Assembly (NCBI RefSeq): GCF_026212465.1
Contig: NC_080050.1
Span: 27,669,070-27,733,069, forward strand
DNA: 64,000 bases
Reading direction: 5' to 3'
From: Amaranthus tricolor
Lineage: Eukaryota > Streptophyta > Magnoliopsida > Caryophyllales > Amaranthaceae
Part shown: one piece after another, positions 1-11,500 of the stretch
How positions within the stretch are numbered: the first letter of the stretch is position 1
Layout: every line of letters starts with the position of its first letter
Program-made: the position numbers and the translations under genes
Notes under the pieces: model-generated
Databases searched by the model: none
What the model was told of the DNA's origin: nothing
Seen by the model: only the letters and a program-made list of their open reading frames with translations

Positions 1-664
1 TAATTTGACAAATGACATTAAAATAATCCAACAATTTGGCTCCCTTGCTACCAAATCAATCATGAATATCATCAAGACAAGGATTGCTAGTGTCGATCGA
101 TTTGATTGGTCAAAAATTCTCCAAATTTTGGAAAAATAAAGAGGCGGGTTTGGTTGGGTCAAAATTTAACAGGTCTATTAGAGTTCAAATGCTGATCTCG
201 ACCAAAAGTTGGAGTTATATCAGTTTGATTGGGATCGGGATTGGTATTCGGGTTAATGTAGCAAGAGTCAAGCAAAGAAGCATAATAACTTGCAAGTTTT
301 CGAAAAAATTTGTCTAATGCTAACCTTTCCTTGGCAGCTACTGAATTTAGCGTGCTTCATATTGAACAACTGCAACAGAAATTTATAGTAAACATTAAGA
401 GTATTCACACACGTACTGCACGAATGACATAGCAAATCAAAAGAGCAAATGAAGAACGATATAAAGAAAGGTCGCTAATTTGAGCAAAGAAATTGTACAC
501 TTCATCCAGCAAAATTGATTGTTTTCTGCAGTAATTTCACAGTTTCCTCCTTACAAAGTGGACAAAGAAAAGACTATCATAAAATCCTTTGTTAAATCTG
601 ACCTTTGTAAATAATCAAATTCATGTTTTTTTAGTCAATAAGGCAAATTGTGAAGATTTCTTGT
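1..664. other. left-edge intergenic sequence, 3' flank of the MATE gene
   Basis: AT-rich sequence in which I recognise no gene, RNA or structured repeat on either strand. The part nearest position 664 should hold the 3' untranslated region of the MATE gene, which reads leftwards and stops at 665. The open frame at 84-317 has no recognisable domain and is taken as chance. Confidence 0.5.
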
Positions 665-3600
665 TTAGTCATCTAAAGCTTTATTCATCATAAATTGCTT
701 GCCACGAGCTTTCAAAACCTGCATTTCGATCATGATCACATAGAATCAGGACTTAATATCTTGTGAAAAATAAATTGAATGCTGTTAAGAATTGACACAC
801 CCCAGCGTATCAGACAGTCGGTGATTACCCATGGAGACTGTAGACTAGCCCCACAGACCAACACAAGTCTTTTCAGCGCATTTTGGCCTCACTAGTGCGC
901 ACCCAGGGAAACTTCCCAATCACTCATCCTAAGATTGCTCCAAAGCAAGCACGCTTAACTGTGGAGTTCTTAGCATATGGCTCCCTTGAAAAGAAGATGT
1001 GCCTTGTTGACATGGGTAGTCTATCAATACTTTTTAAAGCGCAATCCGGGGTATCACAAGAACCCTTGCTAGTTGTGTGTCAATGGCATTCAAGTTTAAT
1101 ACCTCCTTTTCCCATTCAAGTTTGCTTGCGACGGCAGCCAGCAGCATTATCTGTGTCAGACTTCCACCGAGCATTCCAACCCAGATTCCCTAGAACAGAA
1201 GAAAATTCATGGGGACATGCTCAACTAATTTTAAAGACGAAATGATCTTTATACTATTAAGCGGAAGCGAATAAAACGGGTCAGGAAGGTGGTGGATCAA
1301 TGGACTAGAACATTGTGCAAGTAATATAAATGAAAAAGAGCAATAAACAAGCTAAACAAACAATAACGAGTTAATGAAGTTCACCAAATTATGGTTACGT
1401 AGAAAATAAGATGACATGCATAGAGTATGTTGTTCTTCGACTTACCATGTATCCAAACTTTAATACAAGCCCAATAAAAATCCCAAGAGGGACGCCCACC
1501 AAGTAATAGCTTCCGATATTTATATATGCTGCCAATACTTGCCAGCCAGATCCGACTGCTATGCCTGCGGAAGATCATATGGAACTGTTATAAACCGACT
1601 TAAAAGATATAATTTCACTTCTATATTTGAATCCAATTACCTAAGATGACTGGAGGAACGCTATTTAAGAGAATAGTGGATCCCAGTAGAACTGCTAGCT
1701 CATGGACACCGGAGATCACAGACAAGTTCGGAGTGAAAATCATTGCCAATCTGTCAGGGATGGCTACGACTAGTGAGAAAAATATCAATCCGATGACTAA
1801 CGATGTCAGCATGCACACTTTAGCAGCAAACTTGGCGTTGTTGACATTTCCTGCTCCCAGCTCTATGGCTACTCGCACGCTGTACCAATAATACAATAAT
1901 TCAATATTAGAAATTGCATTTTCTACAACGAATATAAAATAAAAATGAAAAAAAAAATTGTAAGACATTCTGAATAATGATATACCCAGTGGCAGCAAGG
2001 ATTCCAAGTGGAACCATGGACTCCCAGCCAAACAGCGTTACACTGTCAATAACAACACTTAGTTACAATTAAGGAAACGTAATCGAATATAATGCTCCCT
2101 GCATCCCTTATCATACGACGCATTAGAATATTAATACTAATATTATTTAACATTAATATCAATGGACTAGTTCTCGTCAGTTCTTTTGATATGAAATGGA
2201 GTGAGTATTTCACATAGAATTGGAAATGCAACTATAGCTAATTATACGGAGCAAGAACATGGGTCCATTTCTAACCATATGGAGAGAGCATCAACAGCAA
2301 CATGTGAGCTTCCAGCACCCCCAGATGCTATAACTAGGAAGCGGTAATAGACATTCTCCAATCTGTAAGACAAAATATGTTTGACAAGAAGATAATTGTT
2401 AATATGTATAGTTGTGATAACTTCACCGACAGATACAAACTTCAGACGGAAGATAACTCAGCAAGCTATTTCACGCTTTCATCAAAACAGCAAACATAAA
2501 GTCAAGGCTAGCCCAATGAAAAGCTTCAGAGGATTGTTCGTGGTGATTAGGGGTGTTCCATAGGCCGGATAAGGGCCGGGCTGGGCTTTAGTAAATAAGG
2601 GCCCTTTAAACTTAATAGGCTTTTATATGGGCCGGGCTTTGAAAACCTGGCCCGTCCTGATCCAGCCCGCTTTATTACTTAAAATTATTATAATCCCCAT
2701 GATTATTTATAATAATTAAATTGTAGAAACTTTAATAATCCGTATTGGCATTGTCATTTATAATAATTAAATTCTCAATCAATTTTGCTATTTAAAAGGG
2801 CCCGCTTCCGACCCTTATTAAAGCCTTTTATAACCCGCTTCATTTTAATTATAGTAGAACCCGTTTTCAACCCGGCCCTTACAAAGCCCTTCTAAAACGG
2901 GCCGGGTAACAGGTCAAAATGCGGACTCGGCCTGTTGAACACCCCTAGTGGTGATGAATCATTCACCAGAATCATATATCCTGGAGAGCTACAAAATAAA
3001 GTGTCGAATTAGGAAAGTAAACCAGGAGAAATAGATTTTAAGAGTAAAAGAACCCACAAGACCATCACACCAGAAGCCAAAGCAAGCTTGAAGAAGTCCC
3101 ACAATTCAGTAAAGGCTTTCGATGACAAACCATTCCATGTTAAAGGACACCCACCGTAAAAAATGTATCCACACAGTATAAATACAGAGAACCACCACGA
3201 GAAATCAAGAGTAAGGGCAGTTCCTACTATACCAACACCAAGCTTATACACAAAAAACCAGCTGATAACGGCATGTACTGCTAACGCTACAGCAGAAGAC
3301 CAAGCAATGATGGCCATTTTTAGTTGGCTTTGTAAAAACCTCTGGAGTGAAAACTGAAATACAAAGCTTAGGTGCATGGGGATCAACCATCTCGCTACTA
3401 AGCCAGTTCTTTCAGCCACTTCGGCTGATTGGCCTAGGATCTGCAATAAAGGTGCGGCAAATATGAACATGGGAAGCAAAAGAATTGCGCAACAAAAGAG
3501 AACCACGCATGAACGCTGCATGTAGATGCCTAACATGTGGTATTGTCTAGCACCATATGCTTGCCCACATAATGTTTCCAATGCAGTTGCCATTCCAATC

Positions 3601-6600
3601 TATAAAACATAAATCCACCCAAAAAAAATACAATAAGTATTAAAACTTATGAAAAACCTTTAAGATTGAGCTGCACTTTTGGAAATAGAATTAAAAAATG
3701 TGTGGATCCATATCATAAAGGAAATGGGTAAACTAATGCAGCATGGAAAGAAAAGGAGAGAAAGTAAGCAATTGTGGGACTGATAAACCCCGAATGCATT
3801 TGTGAAATTTTACACTCATGGACCGATGGAAGGAACTTTTGACATGGTTACAATTTACATACACTTATAATTGATAGAATGTTAAATACAACAATCTGAG
3901 TAGATTTATTCTAGCTAAATGATACTAAAACCTGTAGTTTATGGGGGAAATTATGAACGAAAGTAGGTATTCAGGAGGCTAATACTCCAATCAACAAGAA
4001 TTTCACATAAAAGACATGTTTATGAGTATCTTAACTTTGTTTACCTAGTTGTAAGGTTTTAGTGCATGCTCTGTTTACTTAGCAAACATCATCTTGCACA
4101 ACATACACAGGTTATGTTACCTCCGTTCCACCCATGTAAAAACAATTTGCGGAAATAGTCGCGGTGTCGTGAAATTGGCTATAACGGAATAATAACGCGA
4201 AACACGGTTGACGCAATGTGAATTTTTTGAAAAAAGAGGTGTTTTGAGCTTATAATTGCATTTTTGTTGTTGAATTACTATTAATTTGACTATAGTTATT
4301 ATAATTGCACTATAGGAGGTACTTATTAGTTAATTATCTTGTTTAATGATCAAAATTATGAGTAACTATAGTGTAATAGATATGTAATAGTTAAAGTTAA
4401 TGGGCATTAATGAAATTTTAATGGGAGATGTTATAAGAACTTTTTCTACAATGTACTAGGGAAATGTCAGAGGAAATTTTCTATAACCTCTTCTTGACAA
4501 ATAAAGTTGTAACGGTGAAATATGGATTCACGCTGTGTAACGGTGAAATATGCGTTCACGTTATATAATGGTTGTAACATAACGAAACAGCTGAGTTTAT
4601 ATTCTATGGTTCCACCTAGAATAGATAGTGACTATGAAGTATCGTATTGATATTAACTTACATGCTGAACACTGAAGCTTCTAGAACATTCTTGAATACT
4701 TTGTCCTTCCTAACTTTAAACGATGATGAGGTGACAAAAATGATACTTAACGATTGTCGAGATAATAACAGAGTGCTTGTTTTCCTTGATGTTTATAGAA
4801 CATAGGAATTCTTTAATGTTCACAAAAATAATTATTTTAGCCTCTAGGTGTTACACAGAATCTACATCTATATTGAAGTTTTTTGGTGGAAAAACTATGA
4901 ACTACCTGATAGACACCTTTTGTGACCAACTACCGAATATCAACTTTTTGCTAAACCTATACACTCCTTATTAGCTCATTATAATAGATTAATGTACTCT
5001 TGACATTTCATCACTCATGAATTGACTTTTCATACTAGTAATACTCAGACCACTCATCATGTTTTTGAACCCACTAACAATCATGCAGGTGTATTTTACT
5101 TGCATCCTTCTGACATATGGGAATCTAATAGTGAGTGTGCAAGGGAGGAGCAAACTTTCTGACAGCAAGAGGCCTAACACATACTATCATGACCAATGTA
5201 AAATCCATGACCATAGTATAAACAGACGTTGGATACCTAGTTTCAAGCCAAACACTTGGAAAAGAATCAGTGCAAATGTACTCTAAATGATTCACAGAAC
5301 AGAGAAGCAGAAGATACTGTGACAACAAAGATGAAATCAAGCCGGTATAGACAACTGATGAGCATGGGATAAATCAATAAACTCTAACGACGACGCAGTT
5401 AACAGCAGTGCCTTGCTGGTAAGTACTGTTTAATTACTTAGAGCAATAATTTTTAGGCAACATGTACAAGATTGTTTTGTTCAGCTGTGCAGGTCCAACT
5501 AAGTGGTGTTCACAAAGCTAAAAGTAGCGATACGAGTGTGCACTCTGCCAACCATGTTAAGCTTCTGATCAGCAGTCCTACCCTTACTCAGAAGAGCTGT
5601 TCCGTGCTTATATACAGGTGCATTCTGAGTCTACAACATACAGGGCAGGAGCTGAATCAGCCTATAATATCTTCACCTGCTATATAGTGTACACATAGGA
5701 AGGATATATATCTAAACTACACAATAGTAGTTTCAACAGTTCTCCCCTCCAATTCCCTTCCCTCTATTTCTCCCCCCTCACCTTTTGGAATCCAAATGAA
5801 GGATCATTGCTGAAATCATGGGGGGATTATTGACACTAACCCTCCTAGCCATAGTGCAAAAACAAGGCCGCATCACCGTATAGCAATCGTATTATAAAAG
5901 TTTTGAGCTCACCGCTACTGAAATATACGCTGCATTGACCGCAAAATCCTCTGTCCTGGCCATGAAATCCGTTTCTCGACCATCATCGCAACCATGTCTG
6001 AAACCGTATTTTTACACTATGCTCCTAGCATAAAATCCTCATTTTCTTAACATTAAGCTCAAACACATTTATCAATAGAAGTCAAAAGAAACCAACTTTA
6101 CTTTAAGTAGGAACCATAACAATTAGAAACCAATACAAAACTGAATTCCAATCAAACAATCAATTAAAACCCAAAAAACATATGTCAAAATATCAAAGAT
6201 TTCTTCTAGTGAATCCAACGAATACCAAAACATGCAATAACAAAAAATTATCAAAATATAAACAATACCCATGAACATAAACAACAGAAAAAAGAGAGAG
6301 AAGTACCAAAAAGCCAAAGCTAATGGAAATGAGAAGGGTAGTGGCAATGGAGAAAGCGGCAAGGTCAAGGTCACTCAAATGACCAGCCAAAGATTGAGTG
6401 ATGATAGTAAGAGAGAACATTGCAACACGGCAAAAAATGGATGGCCCTGCTATTCTCCATACTTTCTTGAATTCTTCCCATGTCTTCTGTGTTCCAATCA
6501 GATTGATTTTAGCCTCTAAATCATCTCCTGAATGAACAATTGTATTGTTGGGATTCAGATGCAGCAGCAATGAGTGTTGTAGATCATCCCCCATTTTTGG

Positions 6601-6612
6601 TGGCTTTCTCAT
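665..6612 (-). CDS. MATE (DETOXIFICATION-type) multidrug and toxin extrusion transporter, 8 exons
   Basis: Membrane antiporter expected to export small organic molecules or metabolites in exchange for protons or sodium at the plasma or vacuolar membrane. Exons on the minus strand, in coding order: 6612-6307, 3599-3058, 2362-2276, 2042-1986, 1879-1641, 1564-1446, 1189-1103, 718-665. All junctions are GT-AG and keep phase, giving 496 residues, the usual MATE length. Family hallmarks include AGPSIF in the first helix, ALETLCGQAYGA at the start of exon 2, DALSIC followed by GWESMVPLG, and VRVAIELGAGN. The hydrophobic profile fits 12 membrane helices with a short hydrophilic N-terminus. The start at 6612 is the first ATG; a second Met lies six codons later. 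The last exon (ending NKALDD) is short and less certain. Intron 1 (2.7 kb), intron 2 and the last intron each contain a mobile element. Closest in feel to the DTX27/29 group; the substrate cannot be read from sequence. Confidence 0.92.
793..1058 (-). mobile_element. solo LTR of a Cassandra-type TRIM retrotransposon with 5S-rRNA-like segment
   Basis: Read on the minus strand the element opens TGTGATACCCCGG and closes GGGGTGTGTCA, so it has TG...CA ends. Positions about 901-970 match the 5S rRNA internal promoter region in reverse, including AGTTAAGCGTGCTTG and a GGATGAGTGA counterpart of GGATGGGTGA. A 5S-like LTR is the diagnostic feature of Cassandra elements. The flanks are AGAAT (788-792) and AGAAC (1059-1063), a near-perfect 5-bp target duplication, so this is a solo LTR left by recombination. 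It lies in the last intron of the MATE gene in the same orientation. The open frame crossing it at 883-1245 is therefore not a gene. Confidence 0.85.
2548..2947. mobile_element. 400-bp hAT-type MITE with 8-bp target duplication
   Basis: The ends are perfect 11-bp inverted repeats, TAGGGGTGTTC at 2548-2558 and GAACACCCCTA at 2937-2947. They are flanked on both sides by the 8-bp duplication GTGGTGAT (2540-2547 and 2948-2955). An 8-bp duplication and this TIR type are those of hAT transposons. The interior is rich in GGGCCGGG-like blocks in both orientations and has no coding capacity. It sits in intron 2 of the MATE gene. Confidence 0.93.
5850..6021. mobile_element. hAT-like MITE, family with CATAGTGYAAAAA ends (copy 1)
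   Basis: The 172-bp element begins CATAGTGCAAAAACAAGGC and ends ATTTTTACACTATG, imperfect inverted repeats. The flanks carry a perfect 8-bp duplication CTCCTAGC (5842-5849 and 6022-6029), pointing to hAT-type transposition. It lies in intron 1 of the MATE gene. The same family recurs at 39657-39881 and in pieces near 48.1 kb and 51.9-52.3 kb. Confidence 0.88.
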
Positions 6613-6951
6613 TCATTTTGGGTTCATCTTTGTCTTTGGAGTCTGGAGGCCGGAGTATGAATTGAAAAGGAGTGTTTTCCGAGTTTTTTAGATTAAACAC
6701 AAATCGTCAATCAACCAGATTATAAAATGTTTAGCAATTCTTGTGAGTTTAACATTGAAAAAAGTACATATAACAATTGTTGTTGCAACTTGCAAGCTTT
6801 CTTAAAAAAAGTTTTCTCTGTTAATCTTGAAACTACGTTTTTTTGGTGCTCTACACTCAAAAAAAAAATTGATGATTGAATTTGATAACTTTAAATCTCT
6901 AAATTAATTCAAACACAATGCAAATGAAAATAAGTATAATATTTTTGATTA

Positions 6952-7010
<59 letters not shown>

Positions 7011-7596
7011 TATCAATGGTTAATACTTCCTTCATTCCTTATATAGTTCCCATAAAGAATATTTACAAAAATTAAGAAAAATAAAATCTTTTACATAGCG
7101 ATTAAATTATTATATTAAATAATAAATTTGATAGAAGAGAGTAAAGAACATTAACATAAAAAAATATTAAAAGAAAGCTAGTGAAAAAATGATTTTATAA
7201 AGTTAGTGGAAAACATATAGGGACCATAAGGAATATAAAAATGTTAAAAAAAAGTTAGTAGAAGATAAGTGGAGACCATAAGCATTATTAAAATATTAAA
7301 ATAAGGATGAACAAAATTATTTTTTATCCAAAATTTGTGATATGAAGTAAATAGAAAGATTTTTTATGAGATCTACGAATAAAACACCCAAAATGGCAAA
7401 TTAAAACTTCTTTAAAGAAAATAGGGAGTATATATTAAAAACCTATTTCACGCATTAAAAATCTCTACTTCACATGCTAAAAACTATATACTTCACGTAT
7501 CATAAACACTTATTTCTACATAGTAAACTTTTATTCAACATATCACAAACACCCACTACATACCAAAAACCTCTACCTTATATATTATAAAAGCAT
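6613..7596. other. MATE promoter region and AT-rich intergenic DNA
   Basis: The MATE leader and promoter should lie immediately to the right of 6612. The stretch holds an ATT microsatellite and, from about 7030, degenerate sequence starting CTTCCTTCATTCC and ending near 7430 with ATAGGGAGTAT, which resembles an eroded Stowaway-like MITE. No gene is recognised. Confidence 0.4.
6954..7010. repeat. (ATT)n microsatellite, about 19 units
   Basis: Uninterrupted ATT repeat about 340 bp upstream of the MATE start codon. Pure trinucleotide arrays of this length are usually length-variable. Confidence 0.97.
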
Positions 7597-7862
7597 TAGG
7601 CATTTTTATCAGTAGAAGTAGGGTTTTAGTGAGTTATAATAATTATTTTTACTCGTATAAGTAGGTATTTTGATAAGTCATAGTAGTTATTCTTAAAGTA
7701 GAAGTAAGTATTTTGATAAATCATATTAGTTAATTTTACCAGTAGAAGCAAGTATTATAATAGCTTACAACAAGTATTTACATGTACAAGTAGTTACTAT
7801 GATGATTTATGGTACACGTTAAAAATAGATATTTTAATAAGTCATAATAGGTATTTTACCAA
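7597..7862. repeat. degenerate minisatellite, unit about 45 bp, about six copies
   Basis: Successive blocks share the theme TTTTACCAGTAGAAGTAGG followed by TATTTTGATAAGTCATA and a TAGTTA-like end. Copies start near 7597, 7640, 7685, 7733, 7778 and 7822 and are strongly diverged from each other. It is intergenic between the MATE promoter and the 3' end of the ARID gene. Confidence 0.6.
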
Positions 7863-8577
7863 GTAGGAACTTATGTTATGTTAAGTAGAGATTTTATTGG
7901 GTTAAATGGTGTTTGCTCGAATGTTTGTTGTGTGGGCTTTTGTTTACTGGCTGTTGTTTGCTGAAAGATTATTTGCTGAATTGTTCTTTAGTGGGCTGTG
8001 TTATGCATGTTAAAGGGTGTAGTTTAAGATTAATTCATTAGCTTACTTTTTCATAACCGGAGAAGCATAAATCATTTGGGAATTCCAAATACAAAAACAC
8101 AAAAAGTAAGAGATTCATGAATAAAAAAAGCGGACAACAGTTACATACATGTTCATAATACTCTTATAATACTCTTATATCCCTTTGAATTTGCTATATA
8201 AATTCATCGAGGTCAAGCGGAAAGTATTTATGGAATTTAAGTTAAGAGGGCATTTAAGCCAGCATTGCTTCTGCAATCTAAAAGAAGTTGACAAAGATTA
8301 CAACATTGTAGAAAATTCATTGAAAACTAATCAAATTTACAAAATGGAAAGTTGCACTCTACAATGTCAGTATTCCATACAGTTACAGGCACAGCTATGG
8401 AGTTGAAGGAAAGAACTACGAAATCGTCCCATAATTTTGCAATCCTAACCTAAAAACAACTAATTAGTCAACTTCTCTCTAATTCCGATAATCTTGCCAA
8501 GAAAAGTCAGCAGTTTCTGCTCCTTTTTACCTCCCAAGAAAACTACAATCACACGAATCTACATGTAGATGGCCAGC
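7863..8577. other. intergenic DNA, 3' flank of the ARID gene
   Basis: No gene recognised. The right part, adjoining the ARID stop codon at 8578, should contain its 3' untranslated region on the minus strand. The open frame at 8185-8406 has no domain and is disregarded. Confidence 0.4.
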
Positions 8578-11500
8578 TCAGATGTTTGATCGATCAAAAG
8601 GAACACGAACGAACAGCCTGCCATGCAAGCTTACAACAGCTGATGTATGTAGAGGATCTATCCTCATTGGAAAGATAACAACCTGAAACCCATCGACCGT
8701 CGGATTTTAATTTAATGAACTCAAAATACAATTGCAAAGCAAAGAACCCATGTTACTTAAATTTTGGTATCGGTGTGACTGTATGAAGACACATGAGCAG
8801 GACAAAGCTACAAGGGGTCCCGAAGGAGGCTCGACCCCTGTGCCAAAAATGCTATTCTTTGTATTTTTCGCTTTGGCCCCTCCTACTAGCGTAAGATACT
8901 CCCTCTAATTCAATTTAGTTGTCCCATTCGGTTTAGACACATTAAGAAAATGAGGAGACCACCTAAAATAGTAGACTCAAGTGTAATATTGGATATTTTT
9001 AATATTAAGAATTGGAGGGGACCACCTAAAAGTAGACCCATGGGCAATATTGGGTACTTTTAATATTAAGAAATAAGGGGACCTCCTATAAATGTATGTC
9101 TTAAAATGAAAATGAGACAATAGAGTTGAACTGCTCAAATAAGAAAATTAGACAACTAAAAAGAATTGGAGGGAGTATATTTCATGAAAAGTGAATACAT
9201 GTAACAAAAACTAATATAGTTCAATGGTTAGAGCGAAATTCACATTGTAAGGTCAAGGGTTTCAAATCCTAATTTAAACTGGTATTTATTTTGAATAAAC
9301 TAACAAATTTATATTATAATGTCATTACTCTCATAATTTTACATTTTATCTTTTTTGTGTGTTTTTATATTTTCAGTCTTAATTTTAAGTGTTGAGACTT
9401 ACTAGACGAATCAGAAACACTTTGCTTTTTTTCAAAAGGGATAATTATAGGGAAGCTTCAAATTCATGGGTTGAAATCATTTTAATCTACATGATTCTAC
9501 AATTTTCATACTTAATTTGACCCTCTTAGTTCAATATCCTGGCTTTTTCCCTGCACATGAGCGTGCCTAGAGTGAAAGACTAAGGAATTCCATAAGGAAG
9601 AACTTGATTTATATTAAAATGGGTACCGTACTAGGTGGGTTGTTTGGAAAATTGGAATGGAAATGGGAATGATGGGAATGGGAAGGTGAGACTTATAATT
9701 TAGACTTGAGATGAGATTTTGAAGCTAAAAAAAGAGCTGAGGTCTCAAACTTCAATAGCCCCACCGCCCCCACCAACCCCCTAAGGACATATTTCTAGGG
9801 GATTTTGATCAAATTTAAATCCCATCCCTTCCTTGCAAGCAAACAAGGACTAGCGACTTTCTTCTATAAATTCACATTTGCTTCCCCCAAAATCCTCTAA
9901 CAAACACCCCTAGGAATAAGATGAAGAGAAAGAATTCCATTGCAACAAATTTTTAAAAAGGAACTGTCACAATTTACCTTCCTAAACGGTGTGATGCCCC
10001 AAGGATTGTCAAGCTGCTCTGGCTGACCAGTGATGACCAGACGTCCAGCAGGATCCGACTGAACGCGAACCTAAATCATCAAGATACAAAAGAAAATCAT
10101 TTAGTATTATCCATCCAAGAAACAAGTTTCATCCGTCATCTAATGCAAGGAAAAATCATAAAATAAAGAACATCAATTGAAAGGAAAACGCATCATTCAG
10201 GTCCACACATAACCTAACAACAACAATGTCAGAGCCTTAATCCCATGTTATGAGGCCGGCTACTAGAGCCAAAAAAAATTGTTGACATAAGCACTGAATA
10301 TCCTCATTTCAAGAAACAGGAGAAAAATGAATCCTATCAAAGAAACCACAATATAACTTGCAGAATTATGAAGCGTAAAAACTTTGATATAGTACAAGAA
10401 TGTGAAGATAAATAGCAGATAGCAAACTCGAAGAAATCACAAAAGTTTTAGCACATGAACAAGTTAAACTATACCCCTTTACATAGAGTGTGAGCTTCAC
10501 GACAGAAGAGTCCAAATTACTCCACATCTTCTGCCCAACCGAAATGAGCAGCCACACTCATTTCTTCTTTTTCACACATTGACCTGCCTTATTGACCATT
10601 TTATTGCACAACCTATAAGTCCCATATGCCTATTCCCATCAAACCTTCCACATTTTTATGAAAACCTTTATGATCATTGATATTTGATAACAAATAATAC
10701 AGCATACAGAAGGTTCAGATAGATAGTTCAAAGTTAATCAAATACACTGCAAATATTGCCAAGCCAGCAGAAAATTAAAATAAAACCAGACAGATATACT
10801 CCATTAAAAGTGAAAACTTATTATCAGAATCAGTTAAATGTGCTCATGTAAAACCAGGATTCATGAGCAGGTACCAAGACAAGATCAGACCAGAGCAAAC
10901 CAAAGATTTATAGCACTACATTTTTATAAGATAGCCAAAGTACCTCCTCTCGAAGGAGCCCAGGAACTAAAGCATAAACCTCAAAGCAATCTTTCTGCAA
11001 AAGGATAACAAAAAAGAGGAGCATTCGTCAGTCAAATCACATATTCTGTTGCGCGAGAAGAAAGTACCACCGAATATCAGTTTAAGAAAGCTCACACTTT
11101 CTCTGACATTGATTTTCACCCAATCAGCCGGAGGCCCAACATCCATTACTGTTGACACTGACCTAAAATTAAAGGAGAAAGTAATTCATAAGATGCATTA
11201 AACAAAGGTAAGGTTGCATATATGTATGAACCCTAATTCTTAAGATCAACCATTAAAGAAACTGTTGACCAAGATGTAATGCAAATGTGAAAAGGTCCTC
11301 TCAAGTCTCAAGTAAACGGGAAAAATTACCGTACAAGCACTAGACCAGCAGAGATGTGATCAAAAAGGTCCTCTCAAGGAAATTGAATATTTAGACGTAT
11401 CCGACACTTGGACACGTAATAGTGTCCAACATCAGTAATTGAGTCAAAGTAACATAGGTTGTTGGCATATCCATTCAAGGCAAGTGTTCAAATCTACTTG

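Noticed and set aside
883..1245. 120-codon open frame on the plus strand
   Set aside because: It runs through the antisense of a Cassandra solo LTR and the antisense of a MATE exon; its protein has no domain.
1381..2031. Two separate minus-strand frames that look like distinct small membrane proteins
   Set aside because: They are exons of the single MATE gene plus read-through into introns.
4989..5340. Overlapping open frames on both strands in MATE intron 1
   Set aside because: No recognisable domain, no splice context linking them to the MATE reading frame, and the flanking MATE exons join in phase without them.
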